From Caulochytrium protostelioides (lineage: Eukaryota > Chytridiomycota > Caulochytriomycetes > Caulochytriales > Caulochytriaceae), in contig ML014117.1 of assembly GCA_003615045.1 (NCBI GenBank), positions 1 through 64,000 on the forward strand: a stretch of 64,000 nt of DNA, in the 5' to 3' direction. The notes beneath the pieces are model-generated. The model did not search any database. It saw only the letters and a program-made list of their open reading frames with translations, and had not been told where the DNA came from. Positions 21,301 through 32,395 of this stretch are shown piece by piece. Numbering within the stretch: position 1 is the stretch's first letter; every line of letters begins with the position of its first letter. The position numbers were made by a program, and so were the translations under genes.

Positions 21301-21420
21301 GACATGACCCTCACCGCGCTGCTACGCGCCCGCCACCTGAGCGAGCTCGACGGTCGCCGCGACGGCCTGCCGCCCCTGCCGCCCTCGCCGCCGCACGAAG
21401 CCCCGGCGAGCGCTGCGTAG
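18358..21420 (+). CDS. Pentatricopeptide repeat protein, probably mitochondrial
   Basis: Intronless, 1020 aa. PPR proteins bind organellar RNA and control its processing, stability or translation. The ATG at 18358 is the first in the frame and gives an Arg/Pro/Ala-rich leader without acidic residues, consistent with mitochondrial import. Residues 1-190 are low complexity. The middle (about 200-640) is helical with aromatic-rich stretches, and PPR-like 35-residue helical pairs become clear from about residue 655: segments such as MFNILIHMYATRGDIDAVLTIV and VWNTLIAAYAAKGDVHGALALV match the PPR pattern. I cannot assign it to a named fungal PPR protein. The RNA target is unknown. Confidence 0.85.
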   Translation: MLPRLRPAGPPGLRHLVPCTPAPRRRPTAARGLVVPRAAAVSPWPSTALSAVAAVRPSLPSARALSFPCRRAVSTSSSPSAAAAAAAVMSSASATPPPPTPPPARGTGASRGPRPRHGRSPPSRVTREGPSRAAASSDAASTASTARTRTRTPPPPLASASASTLVPTAPVTPPPPAALASTPAPAAPTDTYDPQSLLSAALSVGGQGAVSLKRYRYCLDPVQFEREVFGAQRDPSAPPPGIPLLPLLPTAAFVTSHRPSAAFRQLQQTIRRDQLSLREATTRQRLSTLWSLYWEVHQQAPKDFYYLTASEAHYLCLALCHPQFGQYPYLYLSNLLLTLHSVGRSFGPSEVTMMLHAARRTAKFTFGFHRLTRLWSSVTRFEHHQAQYPQYAWPAYYHTPRMLMAFLDLLSLRWPNELPGWYSSQCEAKTPLYSDDAVPDFRTPRSPRPTTVSYPTHSPSFIVMLVKNTIERPRSLIYKVRNLYEYAAQYVHEPNLWMDRAQLIALIQESKLAEARAFWNTVVVPRWGHTPGDRFDQFWGTLTINLMGAMEHKIITSARSEADPEDVAWVCEIFNLIHTRLGAVPSTELWALYNFLHRTRLKGSCAKIGWHLAHVWIPSPPTAEIHQLLRLWLAGEEKDLKKVEAMFSQVASDGGVLSDALILGFVHAYAECGQPDRGAMYLRAIQDQHRPFPLWMWRSIIRGHLANRNTDGIARVLQEVRENGHEPRPDMIAHYVKALVLGGDVPAAVALIDAASDERSFHALLTGALHAAALRADRQMAQGWMGVLDARGVKPTLKMFNILIHMYATRGDIDAVLTIVQRMGENKYPADAYTYAGIVYVLVQSGRTDEAEKLVRSLSPRDGLVAHNIYLHAVGRGGGGGTGAEAAAARLQRLQTHFARLTDTLQLSVDKFTIDPIVRGLVASGRVAEAHAFVRSAFNTLHVQPDTRVWNTLIAAYAAKGDVHGALALVKEMEGMGCAPDDMTLTALLRARHLSELDGRRDGLPPLPPSPPHEAPASAA

Positions 21421-21667
21421 CCCGCACGGCCCCGGTTCGCTGCATCGGATGGATCGATGGCGACGCCACCTGCGTGGAGATGTTTCTTCTCTATAGACAT
21501 GTATATCTTTGGGTTCCATATCGACGTGGTCCTGGCAGGCCGAGACTTATAAAGGGGCTTCCTCACGCTGCCTCGTGGGCATCAGTAGACTTCGCGTGGC
21601 ACGCCGGTCACACCCGTTCCGCCTTCGGGAGGCGGGCTGCCGCCGCCGCCACGAGGATGCTGCGCCA

Positions 21668-21708
<41 letters not shown>

Positions 21709-22173
21709 AAGCGTCCGTGGCGTCCGTGGCGTCCGTGGCGTCCGTGGCGTCCGTGGTGGGCGCGACCTCAGACCCTCTAAAACCCAGACGCCGCGCCGCG
21801 TGGCGGTCAAGTGTTTCTCTGGGCTCGGGCTCGGCAGGACCGGCGGGCGGCGATCGCCGGTGTCGGCCGTCGGTCATGCGGCCGCGGGCTCGCCAGGGCG
21901 ACCGAAGCGTGCTGCTGCTGCCGTCGACGGCTTTTTCTCGAGGGATCTCTGCCTGGTATCCGAGTATCCTTCTGACGCCGTCCTCCTTGAATTTGCTGAA
22001 TCAATTGAATTGAATCGATTGAATCTGTAGCGCACCGGATCTGTCTTGTTGGGTGTGGGTACGGCGCGCGTCCGAGGCAGGAGCCGCAGCATCCCGCGTC
22101 GTCGTGTGCCGGCCTGCTGATCGTGTGTTGACCCGCTCGGCGATTGCGCGCGGCTGCTGCGCTGAGCCCCGCC
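21421..22173. other. Intergenic region with two repeats, PPR-gamma-SNAP
   Basis: No gene recognised. It contains a GCC run (about 21668-21709) and directly after it a GTGGCGTCC 9-mer tandem (about 21716-21757). The right part, rich in T around 21940-22060, is the probable 5' flank of the gamma-SNAP gene. Confidence 0.6.
21668..21757. repeat. (GCC)n followed by (GTGGCGTCC)n
   Basis: About thirteen GCC units, then about five copies of the nonamer GTGGCGTCC, in noncoding DNA. Confidence 0.9.
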
Positions 22174-23533
22174 ATGTCCGACGGCAAGGCCCGCGAGGGC
22201 GCCGAGTTCCTCGCCAATGGCTACAAAGCGTAGGTCGATCTCTCTCGCGGCGATCCGATCTGCCGCGACCAGTCTCACGACTGCGCTTGCTGCCTGCTGT
22301 GATCGTTCAACCGTCGAGTTCATCGTCATCCACTCAATCATCGTATGCTTGATGCAGCATCACTCACCCGATTGTCTTGTTGCTCATGGAGTCCCGTGTG
22401 GGTGCATTTGATACTGCCCAACGGCGATCGTTCCGCCGATCCTTTCCGCCAATCTGGTCTGCCGCGTAGCGTGAACAAGAAGTCCTTGTTCGGCAAACCC
22501 AAACCGGATTACGATATCGCGGCCCATGACTTTGAAAATGCGGGTAAGTCGCTCGTGACGGCGCTTCGCCGCGCTTACTCTCGCGACCGTTGATGGATCG
22601 GCCGGATGCCCGATGCCCACCCCTTGGCGACCTCGAAGTCCTCACCGCGCTGCTGTTTTTCCTGTTCCCAACCCAATGGCGCTTGGCGTAGCCAACTGCT
22701 TCCGGTCGGCGCGTGTCTATGACAAGGCCGTCGAGGCCCTCGTGCAGGCCGCTAACGCGCAGCGCGAGCTGCAGGCGTTGTTCATGGCTGCCAAGTCGTA
22801 TGAGAGCGCGGCGTCGCTGGTGGCGCAACACCTGAACCGCCCTGCGGACGCGGCGCAGCACTACCGCGACGCGAGTCGCTACTTCCTCGCCCACGGCACG
22901 CCCGAGCGGGCGGCCGAGATGCTCGAGAAGGCCGCGCAGCTGATGGAAGCGACGTCCGCGGACGACGCCGAGCAGCTCTACGACGCCGCGTGCGCCATGT
23001 ACATCGACGAGGACAAGCGCCGTTTCGGCGTCGACTGCCACAAGCGCGCCACGGGCTTCGCAATCCGCCAGCACCGCCTCGCGAAGGCGCTCGCGTACTC
23101 GCGGCAGCTGACGCAGCTCATGCTGCGCATCGACAACCTGATGGGCTTCGCGAAGCAGGGCCTGATCAGCGTGCTGATCCTGCTCGCGATGGGCCGCGTC
23201 GACGACGCGCACGCGCAGTTCCGCGAGGACACCGCGGCGCTGCCGTCGTTCGGGACCGCCGAGGAGGGTCGCGCCGTCGGCGCCATCTTTGACGCGTGGG
23301 AGGCCGGCGACGCCGACGCGTTCAACGCGCTGATGCGCGGCCGCCACGTGCTCTACCTCGACAACGACGTGGCCCGCATGGCGCAGCAGATCCGGGCGCC
23401 TGCGGCGCCCGCGTCGGCGGCCGCAGGCAGCGGGGCTCCGCCGCCGCAGCGCAACGCCGACCTCGGCACCGTCGAGCCCTCCTCGACCCAGATCGAGATC
23501 CAGCAGCAGATCGAAGACGAGGGCTTCTTGTAA
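22174..23533 (+). CDS. NAPG: Gamma-SNAP (NSF attachment protein)
   Basis: Three exons, 22174-22229, 22470-22543 and 22692-23533; 323 aa (human NAPG 312). Donors GTAGGT and GTAAGT and acceptors ending TAG keep the frame (joins GC|C and G|CC). SNAPs recruit the NSF ATPase to SNARE bundles after membrane fusion. Exon 2 carries the family's KPDYD-x-A-A-x-x-F-E-x-A segment, and exon 3 continues ANCFRSARVYDKAVEAL, the TPR-like helical repeats, with the LFMAAKSYE and FLAHGTPERAAEMLEKAA blocks typical of the gamma rather than the alpha subtype. The C-terminus (from about residue 270) is Ala/Pro-rich then acidic and differs from animal proteins. Gamma-SNAP is missing from budding yeast, which supports an early-diverging lineage. 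Confidence 0.9.
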
Positions 23534-23659
23534 CCCGTGGACCCGGCGTCGCTCGCGCGAGCCACGGCGCGGCGTGCTCGGCGTGCTCGGCTATGACACC
23601 GAGCAGGACACGATACTATGTCTAACGATGTTGACGACGAAAGAACAGGGTGGGACGCT

Positions 23660-23694
<35 letters not shown>

Positions 23695-23979
23695 GGGCAG
23701 CACGTGGTTACCGGGCGCGTGGCGGCTGCCGCCGCCAAGGAAAGACGACAGCGGGCGGGTGGCGCAGCTTGCCTCGGGGGGCTGGCCGTGGACCCCTGAG
23801 GTCCCGTGGGCGGCCGGGTCTCCGATCCGCTCGCGCCAGCCCGGGCGTGCCGTCCAACGCAACGTGACGCGATGAGAAGGCCCATGATCTAGGGGCGAGT
23901 GGTCCTCTCGTCATCAGGCCATCAGGCTCCGCATCATACTTAGCGAGCATCATACCGGATCGGATGGGATCGCCGCGGG
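23534..23979. other. Intergenic spacer with GGCGAC repeat
   Basis: No gene recognised. Six GGCGAC hexamers lie at about 23660-23692. The rest is GC-rich noncoding sequence before the CorA-like gene. Confidence 0.6.
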
Positions 23980-26576
23980 ATGACAGCCCACGACGCGCTG
24001 CGGATCGCGCCGCTGTCCGCTGCGTCGGAAGCGTCCTGGAAGCCGCCCGCCGTTCCCATCATCGTGCCGCAGTCGCCTCGACGGCCGTCGCGACGATCCG
24101 TACGCTGCCGCCTGAGCGATCCCCGGCTGCCGCCGCGTTCTCCGCCTGCTTCGCCGCGCCGCAGATCTCACAGCGCGGGCGCCTTGAGGGATCGCGGCGA
24201 CGGCCGGTGTCCGCGCGCCATGCGCCGCCGCTCGCCGAGCGCGGCTGACGGCGATCCGGCCGATGAGCGCACGCCGCTCCTCCTCCGCGCCGCCGATGGC
24301 CGCGCCGCTGCCGCCTCTGATGGCCGCGGCCGCACGCGCCGCCACGGACTCGCCCGCGACATCCCGCGGCCGCGGCCGCCGCCGGCCTCGCCGGCCCTGA
24401 GCGCCGCGCGCGCCACGGGCTTCTTCTCGACGCAGCGTCGTCGCCCGCCGGCTTGGCACCGCCACAGCAGCCCGTGCCTCCCGTCCACGGCGGCTCCGGC
24501 GCTTGGCCGCGTCCGCCGTCCGGGCGCCGCCGGATGGCCTCTGCCGTTCGTCGCGTCGTCGGGCGCGCGCGACGCCGTCCCGCCGGCCCACGCGTCGCCG
24601 CTCCACGACCCGCCGATCTTTGTGCCCGCATGGCCGCGGCGCGCCCGCGGCACGCACGCCGCCGCCGCCGCCGCCACCTCCGCGACGGCTGGCGCGCGCA
24701 GGCCCGCGCGACACCTGACGGACCCCGGCCGGCCGGCGCGCCGGAGCGCCGGCGGGCCACCGCCGCCGCGGCCAATCGCCTGTGCGCCGCGGCCGCGCTC
24801 CCGGTCGTATCGCGAGGCCGCCGGGTCCTGGGACGCTGCGGGCGCGAGCCGCGCCGGCCGGCCGGGCGCCCGCGGCCCGTCGCTCGGGGCCGCGGCGGCC
24901 GGTGTCGCGAGCCCTGGCGCAGACGACGGCGCGGCCGCCGACATGGGCGAGGCCGACGGCGAGGCATGGTCCGCGTGGGATCCCGTGGACGGCGGTCGGC
25001 CCGACGGCGCGCTCACTAGCGACGGCGGTCGTCCCGAGGGCGCGCCGCGCGGGGCGCCGACGGCGCCGCGGACCGTCGCCAGCGAGCGCGCGAGCCGCCG
25101 CGGTCGCCGCGCGAGCCGCTGCCAGAGCCTCGGCCCGAGCCGCAGCCCGAGCCCCGCGGCCGGCGCGAGCCCCCGCGTGCCGCCCCGGGCGGCCGACGCC
25201 GTGCTCGCCGCGTCCGGCGATGGACCCGGGCGCCGCCTCGCGCAGATCTGGGCGCAGGTCGACCGCGTGCCCAAGCATCCCGGCGAGACGGGCGAGCGGT
25301 GGCGGCGACAGTGCCGCGCGCAGTGGCGGCGGCAGCACGGGCCGCCGTCGCAAGGCGCTGTCGCCCTCGCGTATGGCGCCGTCGCTTTGGAGGATAGCGC
25401 GGTCGTCGCTGCGGCTGACGCCGTCGCGGAGGAGCACGACGCCGTCACCGACGACCCGGCGTGCGCACACGCGATCGAATCGGGGCTGCGCGAGCACTTT
25501 CCCGTGACCTTCTTCTCGGCCCACGTTGGCAGCATCCATGTTAGCCATACGCTTGATCTGGGCGGGATGGACGGCCACTGGCTCGCGGAGCAGAGCCGGC
25601 AGGGCTCGTTCTGGATCGATTTTAGCGACGACATCACGCCCGCAGAGCTGCTCCAGATCAGCGACATCTTTGGCCTGCACTTGCTCTCGCTGGACGAGAT
25701 CTTTTCGGAGGACATGCTAAACGAGAAAGTCGAAGTGTTTCCGCGATACTACAGTATGACGTTGCAGACGTGGACCGAGCGCGGCATCGAGTACGTGTGG
25801 ATCTTTGTCTTTGATGCGTATGTGCTGACCTTCCACCGGACCAGCTTCACCCAAGTCATTGCCGTGAACCAGCGGTTGAACCGCATCCTGCACCTCTCCA
25901 GGTCCAGCAAGTCCGCCGAGCCCCGCGACCTCGGCCAGTTCTTCTCGGTCTCCTGGATTGCGTTTCTCCTCTGTGACACGATCCTGCGCGAGTTCTCCAC
26001 GTGGACGCGGGCCCTGGGCGAGCTCGCCGAGATGTTCGACAGTATGACCTTCACCCGCGACGGGCTGCACCCTTCGGACGCGTCGCCATCAAACGTCTTC
26101 GGCCCGACCCCGCGGGCGCCGCAGCCGCCGCCGAGCCCTCGCGCGAGTCTCGCGGACCGGTATGACCCCTTCCGGATCGAAGCCCGCGACGCGCTGTCGA
26201 CCCACGAGACCGAGCCCCTGCTGCCGCGCACGGCGCCAGCGGACGCCGTCGCTTCGCTCCGGCCGTCGGACGGCGCGCCCACGACGCGGCCGCCGTCGCC
26301 GTCGCTGTCGCCGTCCGAGGCGCGCCGCCGCGGCCCGATGGGTGGCCTCGTGCTCCATGTCCGCCGGCGCTTCTCGAAGGCCGCGCAGTCGCTCGAGCCC
26401 GGATCGCGCGACCGCGCGATCCTGTTCGAGCTGCACGACGCGCGCCGCCGCATCGCGAGCCTGCAGCGCTCGATCGCGCAGAAGCTCGCCATGATCCGGA
26501 CCTTCCGCCGCGCCGCGACGCACCACCACCGCCACGACCGCGGCGCGGACGGCGCGGACGGCGACGCCGACGCGAT

Positions 26577-26614
<38 letters not shown>

Positions 26615-27927
26615 TCGAGCCCCGGTGGGCCGCGCCCGCGCCGAACGGCGCGCTCACGGGCGCGTCGTCCGCGAAGGCGTCGGCCTCTGCGTCCGCGCTT
26701 GACGTGAGCGCCGCGCCGCCGCGGCCCCATCCGCGACTAGAGCCGGCCCCGACGCTGCCGATCTCGGCGCTGCCCGCCCCGGCACGGCCCGTCGTGGCGC
26801 TGCCCCTCCTGTCGCCGCCGTCGCCGCCGCCGCCGCCGCCGTCGTCGCCGCCGCCGCCGCCGCCGTCGTGGCCGTCCCAAGCGCCCGCCCTCTCGGAGCT
26901 TCCCGCGGGCGGCCTCGCCATCCCGATCCGCCCCAGCACCATCGCGCGCCACGTGCACGAAGGAGCCCTCGCGGGCGCAGCCTCGTCCGCGCCGACGGCG
27001 GCCTCCCTGCTCGCGTCAGCGGCGGCGGCGTCAGCGGCGGCGGCGCGGCCGCGGACGCCGCTCAAGACGGGCCTGCTGCTGCCGAAGCGGCGGCTGGCCG
27101 ACCGGCTCCGCGGCGATGCGGCCGCCACGAGCTCGCCGCTGCTCAGCGGGCCCGCGCCGCTCCACGGCACCCCCACCGATCGGCGTGCGCTGTGCTTTTC
27201 GCTCACGGGCGACGAGGAGGACCCGCGGCTGCACAGCTCCTTCCGGGAGCTCGAGGCGTCGGCGTCGGCGGCTACGGGCGGCGGGAGCGCCGCGGCGAGC
27301 GCGGTGGCCAGCACCGCGCCGCGGCTCGAGGCGTCGAGCGCGAGCACGATCCAGACGACGACGCTCGGCGGCGCCGGCGGCGCGTCGTCGGTCGCTGGCA
27401 CGTCGCAGACGACCGACGTGTTCGCGGGCGCCGCGCCGCTCCGGAGCGAGGCCTCGCGCCTGTTCCCCGACGTTGGCTCCCGCGGCGCGAGCGGCGCGGA
27501 TCCACGGCCGGCGGCAGAGCGCGCCGAGGAGCCCGAGGGCGGCACGTGCTTCCTGGAGCTGCCGGACGAGCTGCACGTCTACTTTGAGAGCATCGAGAGC
27601 CGCACGCTGTACTTGCGCAGCGCGCTGCAGGACCACGAGAAGCTGCTCAATGCCTCAACCGAGAACTATCTGGCGAGCCTCGACATCCATATGAGTCTGG
27701 CGAGCCACAAGCTGGACGAAGTCGGGCGTGAACTGAATGCCTGGGCCCTGCTCGTGCTACCGTTCAACCTCGTCACCACACTGTGGGGCGTAAATGTCCG
27801 CGTTCCGGGTCAGGGCGGCGACGACCTCCAGGGGTTTCTTGCGGTGATGGCGCTCATGATCCTGCTCACGATGGCCGTGTATGGCCTCGGCCGTTACCAG
27901 CGCTGGTTCGACCGTCTCGTTCTGTAG
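23980..27927 (+). CDS. CorA-type membrane protein (Alr1/Mnr2-like) with GVN motif
   Basis: Intronless, 1315 aa. CorA/Alr/Mnr2 proteins are pentameric magnesium channels. Residues 1-495 are Arg/Pro/Ala-rich and probably disordered. The conserved cytosolic domain starts near 497 and contains WIDFSDDITPAELLQIS, an FGLHLLSLDEI segment and a VFDAYVLTFH strand, as in fungal Alr1/Mnr2. A very long low-complexity insert (about 704-1186, with Pro-Glu and poly-Pro repeats) splits this domain from the stalk helix (about 1187-1250). Two transmembrane helices follow, about 1253-1270 and 1284-1306. The ion-selectivity signature, GMN in nearly all family members, reads G1270-V1271-N1272. The protein could therefore be a transporter with altered selectivity or a weak one; the family assignment is firm, the substrate is not. 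ATG 23980 is the first in frame. Confidence 0.88.
26576..26614 (+). repeat. (GAGCCG)n repeat encoding Pro-Glu
   Basis: About six in-frame hexamers encode (Pro-Glu)n inside the disordered insert of the CorA-like protein. Confidence 0.9.
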
Positions 27928-29665
27928 AAGACATCCTCTCGACCCACCGCGTCTAAAAGACGGAGTGATGCGGCGTCTCCCGATGCCGCTTAGCACGACG
28001 CGAAGCGGCACCGATGTCCCGAAGCTTTGGTTGGGTCCAAGCACCCGAGGCCCAAGCGTGGTCCTGCGCGGCGTGGGTGTGGCAGCTCTTACTCTTTTAG
28101 CTATGAATATTTCTGACACAGCCCCGCCAGCGGCGGCGTCGGGGTTCCGATGCCCCGGGGGACCTGTCGAGGGGGCGGCAAGCCCTCGGCGTCGACCGAA
28201 TCGGTGGTTCCGAGCGCCAGCAGCGGCGACGGCGCCACTAGGCCGGCGGCGGCGGCACGCATGAGCGGCGGCGTCGGCCGAATCGGCGACGGCCCGAGGA
28301 AACACCGTTTTCGGCCGCGACGGCGCCACCAGGCCGGCGGCGGCGGCGCGCATGAGCGGCGACGGCCTCCCGATCCGGCTGCGGCGAGCCATGTGTTTCA
28401 GGGGTGTCGATCCCGCGGGTGCCGTTCGACGGCTCCGATCGCCACGACGCCGCCGCTTCGACGCTGGGCCCGCGGCAACGCCGGCGGTGAGGAGGAGCGG
28501 CGAGGATGGGCGGCGACGCGTCGAGTCTCGTTCAAGACGAGGTGGACGACGCGGGCCTCGGACGGCGAGCGGCGCTGAACGCCTACCCGGGCCGGTCGCC
28601 GGGCCGAGGGCCGGCTTTCGATGACGAAAGCGTGACGGCCTCCTGGTAACTCGACATACCCGGGGGATACAGCTTCATCAAGGTGTTCATGGTCGCTGCG
28701 ATACGTTTGCAGGGCCAAGGCCGACAAGACCGGCAGGAGAATCATACATTGGGGCTGGCGTCCCGCGAGCCGATCCTTCCATCCTCATCCGTCTCCACGT
28801 GGCCGTTGCCTCTTGTTGGTTTGCTGAGTCGGTAGCGGCGCGGTTCGAGGACGTCCCTTGGCGCTCGCATCTCTTTCTTTTGTTTCCCCGGCGTGCGTTG
28901 CTCGCCGCTGTCGTCGCTCCCCTTTTCGCGCCCAAGGGGGACGTGGCCGGTCGGCTAAAATTTCTCACTGCTGGCCAGCACGACGCACCAAACATCGTGC
29001 GGCAGCGACTCCTCCTTTTCCCGCATACCACCATCCTCGCCATCAGACCCACGCTACTATTGTGCTGCCGTCGTATACTCCAGTCCATCCTGTGAGGCCG
29101 CTAGAGCTGACACCTGGCCGCCATACCCCATCGTCCCCATTTCAAACCTCATGTGAGCGATCTCGAGTTCATGGCCTGCACCAGCGGCCATCCTAGCGGA
29201 GTTTTCTTTATACGATCGCCTTCTTCGTCACCTCCATTGCTGACCCGCGACGCGCGCATCTCTTCGGCCCGCAGCCTTGCCACCGTCGCTGTCGACAACG
29301 GCGTCCGTGGACCCTGTTACCCCGCAACGTCACGCGCCGATCCGACGGCGGAGTTTCCGTCGAGTCCAGCCGCCGCCGCCGCTGCTCGTCGGGCTTCGAT
29401 CCACGGCGTCGCGGCTGCCGTCTGATACGCGACGGCACTCGCGCCGTCGGTGGGTTTCCGCGACACCCGCACCAGCGCCTCCGCGGACAGCGACGACCGC
29501 TCGCGGCTGACGCCGTCTCTCCCTGCGGCCGCGCTGTCCCGTCTCGAGGCTTCCCCACCTGGCCGCTTCCCTCTCTTGCGAGCCGCCGTTCCGTCCACGC
29601 TCGCCAGCTCGCTCCGTCGCCGCGGACCGCCGCCCGCGACCGATCGCCGTCTGCCGTGGGCCGGC
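27928..29665. other. Intergenic region CorA-like to Mtm1-like gene
   Basis: About 1.7 kb without a recognised gene. An imperfect direct duplication is visible: a 45-base segment at 28224-28268 recurs at 28318-28363 with few changes. The MTM1-like frame is open upstream to 29450, but no ATG occurs there before 29666. Confidence 0.6.
28224..28363. repeat. Imperfect 45-bp direct repeat, period 94
   Basis: The segment beginning CGGCGACGGCGCCACTAGG and ending ATGAGCGGCG is repeated 94 bases downstream with a handful of substitutions. Noncoding; no known element recognised. Confidence 0.75.
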
Positions 29666-30907
29666 ATGGCCGACGCATTGATGGCCGCGCCGCCGTTCGC
29701 GAGCGCCGCGCTTTCTGCGCCGCCGCCGGCGGCCAGCATGCCTGCGGGGCCCTCGTCCGCAACCCCCGCGCTTGCCGCGGCGGCGCTGCCGTCCGTCGCG
29801 CCGTCGTCCGCTGCCGCGTCCGCCGCGACAGCGCCGGGCCACGCGCACCCGCCACGGCCACGCGCTGAGCTCGCGCACACCCGCCGGCTCCTCGCCGCCG
29901 GCTCCGGATCGGTCCTCACGACCCTCATGATGACGCCCTTTGATGTTATCAAGACCCGCGTGCAGCTTCATGTGGCGTCCACGGCGCGGGCGCCCGCTGC
30001 GGGGATGCCGCTGTCGGCCGCATCAGCATCGGCGTCGCCGGCGGCCGTGGCGGTGCCGACGACGACGGCGCAGGCCGCCCTGGCGATTGTGCGGCGGGAG
30101 GGCGCGCTCGCGTTGTGGAAAGGCTTGACGCCGGGCCTCATCGCGGCGTTGCCGTCCACCATGACCTACTACGCGGGCTACGACGTGATCCGCAACGACA
30201 TCTCGCCGCTGTTGACGGCCGCCGGGCTGGGGTTCTACATCCCGCTGGTGTCCGGGATGAGCGCGCGCGCCTGCGCGACGTTCATCGTGTCCCCGCTCGA
30301 GCTGGTTCGCACGCGCATGCAGAGCCGCCAGGGCCCCGAGGGCCTGCGCCATGCGTTTCGCGAGATCGGGATCTCCCCGAAGGCCGTGTACCGCGGGCTC
30401 GGGCCGTCCCTGTGGCGCGACGTGCCCTTCTCGGGCATCTACTGGCTCATCTATGAGCAGATTCATACCTGGCAGCACGAGTCGCGCTGGTCGGGCCGGT
30501 CCCTCGGCGCGCGGCTGAGCAGCACCTGGCCGTCGCCACCGTCGCCGTCGCCGTCGCCGTCGTCGCCTGCCCGTCGGCCCGGCCACGACCGGTCACCGCC
30601 TGCGGCCGCGCCTGGCACCCCTCTGCTCGAGCCGTCGGCGTTCGCGCACTGGCTGGCGGCGTTCCAAGCGGGCGCCGTGGCCGGCGGCGTCGCGGGCGTG
30701 CTCACGCAGCCGTTTGACGTCGTCAAGACGCACCAGCAGACGATGCCCGGGCACCGCATCACGACGTGGCCGTACCTGCTCGATCTGAAGCGGCGGCACG
30801 GCGCCGCCGTCCTGTGGCGCGGGACGGTTCCGCGCATGCTCAAGGTCATCCCGGCCTGCGCCATCATGATCTCGAGCTACGAGCTCGGCAAGCGCTGGCT
30901 CCACTGA
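29666..30907 (+). CDS. MTM1: Mitochondrial carrier, Mtm1/SLC25A39-40 family
   Basis: Intronless, 413 aa. It is a six-helix inner-membrane carrier; the family is tied to mitochondrial glutathione import (SLC25A39/40) and, in yeast, to manganese/iron handling (Mtm1). Three carrier signatures are visible: TPFDVIKTRVQ near residue 90, SPLELVRTRMQ near 209 and QPFDVVKTHQQT near 348. The second and third, with SPLEL and a Gln-rich end after PFDVVKT, fit the SLC25A39 branch. The N-terminus (about 75 residues) is Ala/Pro low complexity, and a Ser/Pro-rich insert (residues about 285-320) lies between the fourth and fifth helices. The start is the first ATG in the frame. Carrier identity is certain; the subfamily is likely. 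Confidence 0.88.
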   Translation: MADALMAAPPFASAALSAPPPAASMPAGPSSATPALAAAALPSVAPSSAAASAATAPGHAHPPRPRAELAHTRRLLAAGSGSVLTTLMMTPFDVIKTRVQLHVASTARAPAAGMPLSAASASASPAAVAVPTTTAQAALAIVRREGALALWKGLTPGLIAALPSTMTYYAGYDVIRNDISPLLTAAGLGFYIPLVSGMSARACATFIVSPLELVRTRMQSRQGPEGLRHAFREIGISPKAVYRGLGPSLWRDVPFSGIYWLIYEQIHTWQHESRWSGRSLGARLSSTWPSPPSPSPSPSSPARRPGHDRSPPAAAPGTPLLEPSAFAHWLAAFQAGAVAGGVAGVLTQPFDVVKTHQQTMPGHRITTWPYLLDLKRRHGAAVLWRGTVPRMLKVIPACAIMISSYELGKRWLH

Positions 30908-32319
30908 CCCCGGCCCTGCCGAGGGCCGTTCTCCCGGCTCCCGGCTCGCGCCGGTGACAGTATGAATCGTAGTGTAATCCATGTCGTGCATCGAGTAACG
31001 CCTGCCGGGTCTCAGAAGCGCGTAGCTTGACGAGGACGGAGGGGGCGGGGGCGCCCGGGCCCATAGGCCCACCTCGCGGCCGGTGCGCCGCGTCGTTCCG
31101 GAGCGGTAAATTTCGGTCGATCGAAAGATGGACACCTGCGGCGGAAGCGGCCGCGGCGCCCATCAAATCTGTCCTCAATGGCAACGCGGATGCCGGACGT
31201 CGGCGTCCGGCCGCGGATGCCGACGTGCGGCGATGGCCGCGAGCGACGGAATGGCCTCCAGCGCGCTGACCCCGTGATGCCGCTCGCGGCCATCGCCGCC
31301 CGCCCGGGTTCTGACGTCAGCCATCCCCGCGACAGGCGCCTTGCATCCTTCATGGCCGACCGGCGCGACCGGCGGTCCTGACGCCGTGACGACGGCGGGG
31401 AGCCGCCGGGGCCGCACCCACTCGCGCTGGTCATGGGACCCCCGCCTCGACATCGGACAGCTGGAGCAGGACGGGCCAAGTATACTGGGTCCCGGTGCGG
31501 GGGTGCAGGGGATCGCTCGTCCGTGGCCCGGCCGGTGGCGGCCGTGGCGTGGCGCATGCAGCGGAAAAGCGAGTGTGCGACCCGCTCTTTCCTTCATCTG
31601 ACAGGTCCGCCATCTTCGGGGTCGATTCACGCGACTCGGTTCAGCACCAACCACGTTGGCACCCCTCTCCGTACCGGGCTTCCCCGCTCGCCAGCGCTGT
31701 CCTCACCCGGTCCGTGCTCCGGCCTCGAGCCTCCAGGAGAGCCGCGGTTCGCGTCCCTCCATCGACCACCCCCGCTTCCGCGACTCGTGCGGAACACGAG
31801 CCTCCGTGGCCAAACGCCCAAGCATTCCGACGAGCGACAGCGCCAAGCCTCGTCACGGTCGCCGACGGCCTCGATTCGGCACGGCCGTTGGCATGCGACC
31901 GCCTCGCCATCGGCACACTGCAGCCTGCGTTGCTCGAGGATCGCCGCCGCGGCGTCCCCCCCTTTCTTCTGATCCCGATTCGCGCAGCGTGGTGGACGGC
32001 GAGGTTCCGACGCGCTCGGGGCCTTCCGAAACGTCGTCACTGCCCCGGTCTTCCCGGCCCGGCCCGGCCCGGCTCGGCTCGGCACTGCCCAGCGGCGTCT
32101 CGGCGTCTCGGCGTCTCGGCGTGAACCTGGCGGGTCGCTCGGCCGATTGCCGGCCCGGCCTTGCTTCGCTTTGACGCCATCGGCCCGCCTGGCCGCATTG
32201 AACGGCCGCCGGCGCTGTGCTCGCTCCGCCTCGCGGTGTGGGTCTGTGTCGCGGCTCCTGCTCCGGCCGCCATCCACCGTCCTCTGGCGCGCCCGGCGCA
32301 CCCCCCCGTGTGGTCCATC

Positions 32320-32395
<76 letters not shown>

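Noticed and set aside
29450-29665. Upstream extension of the Mtm1-like carrier
   Set aside because: The frame starts at GTG with no ATG before 29666, and the added residues are low-complexity.
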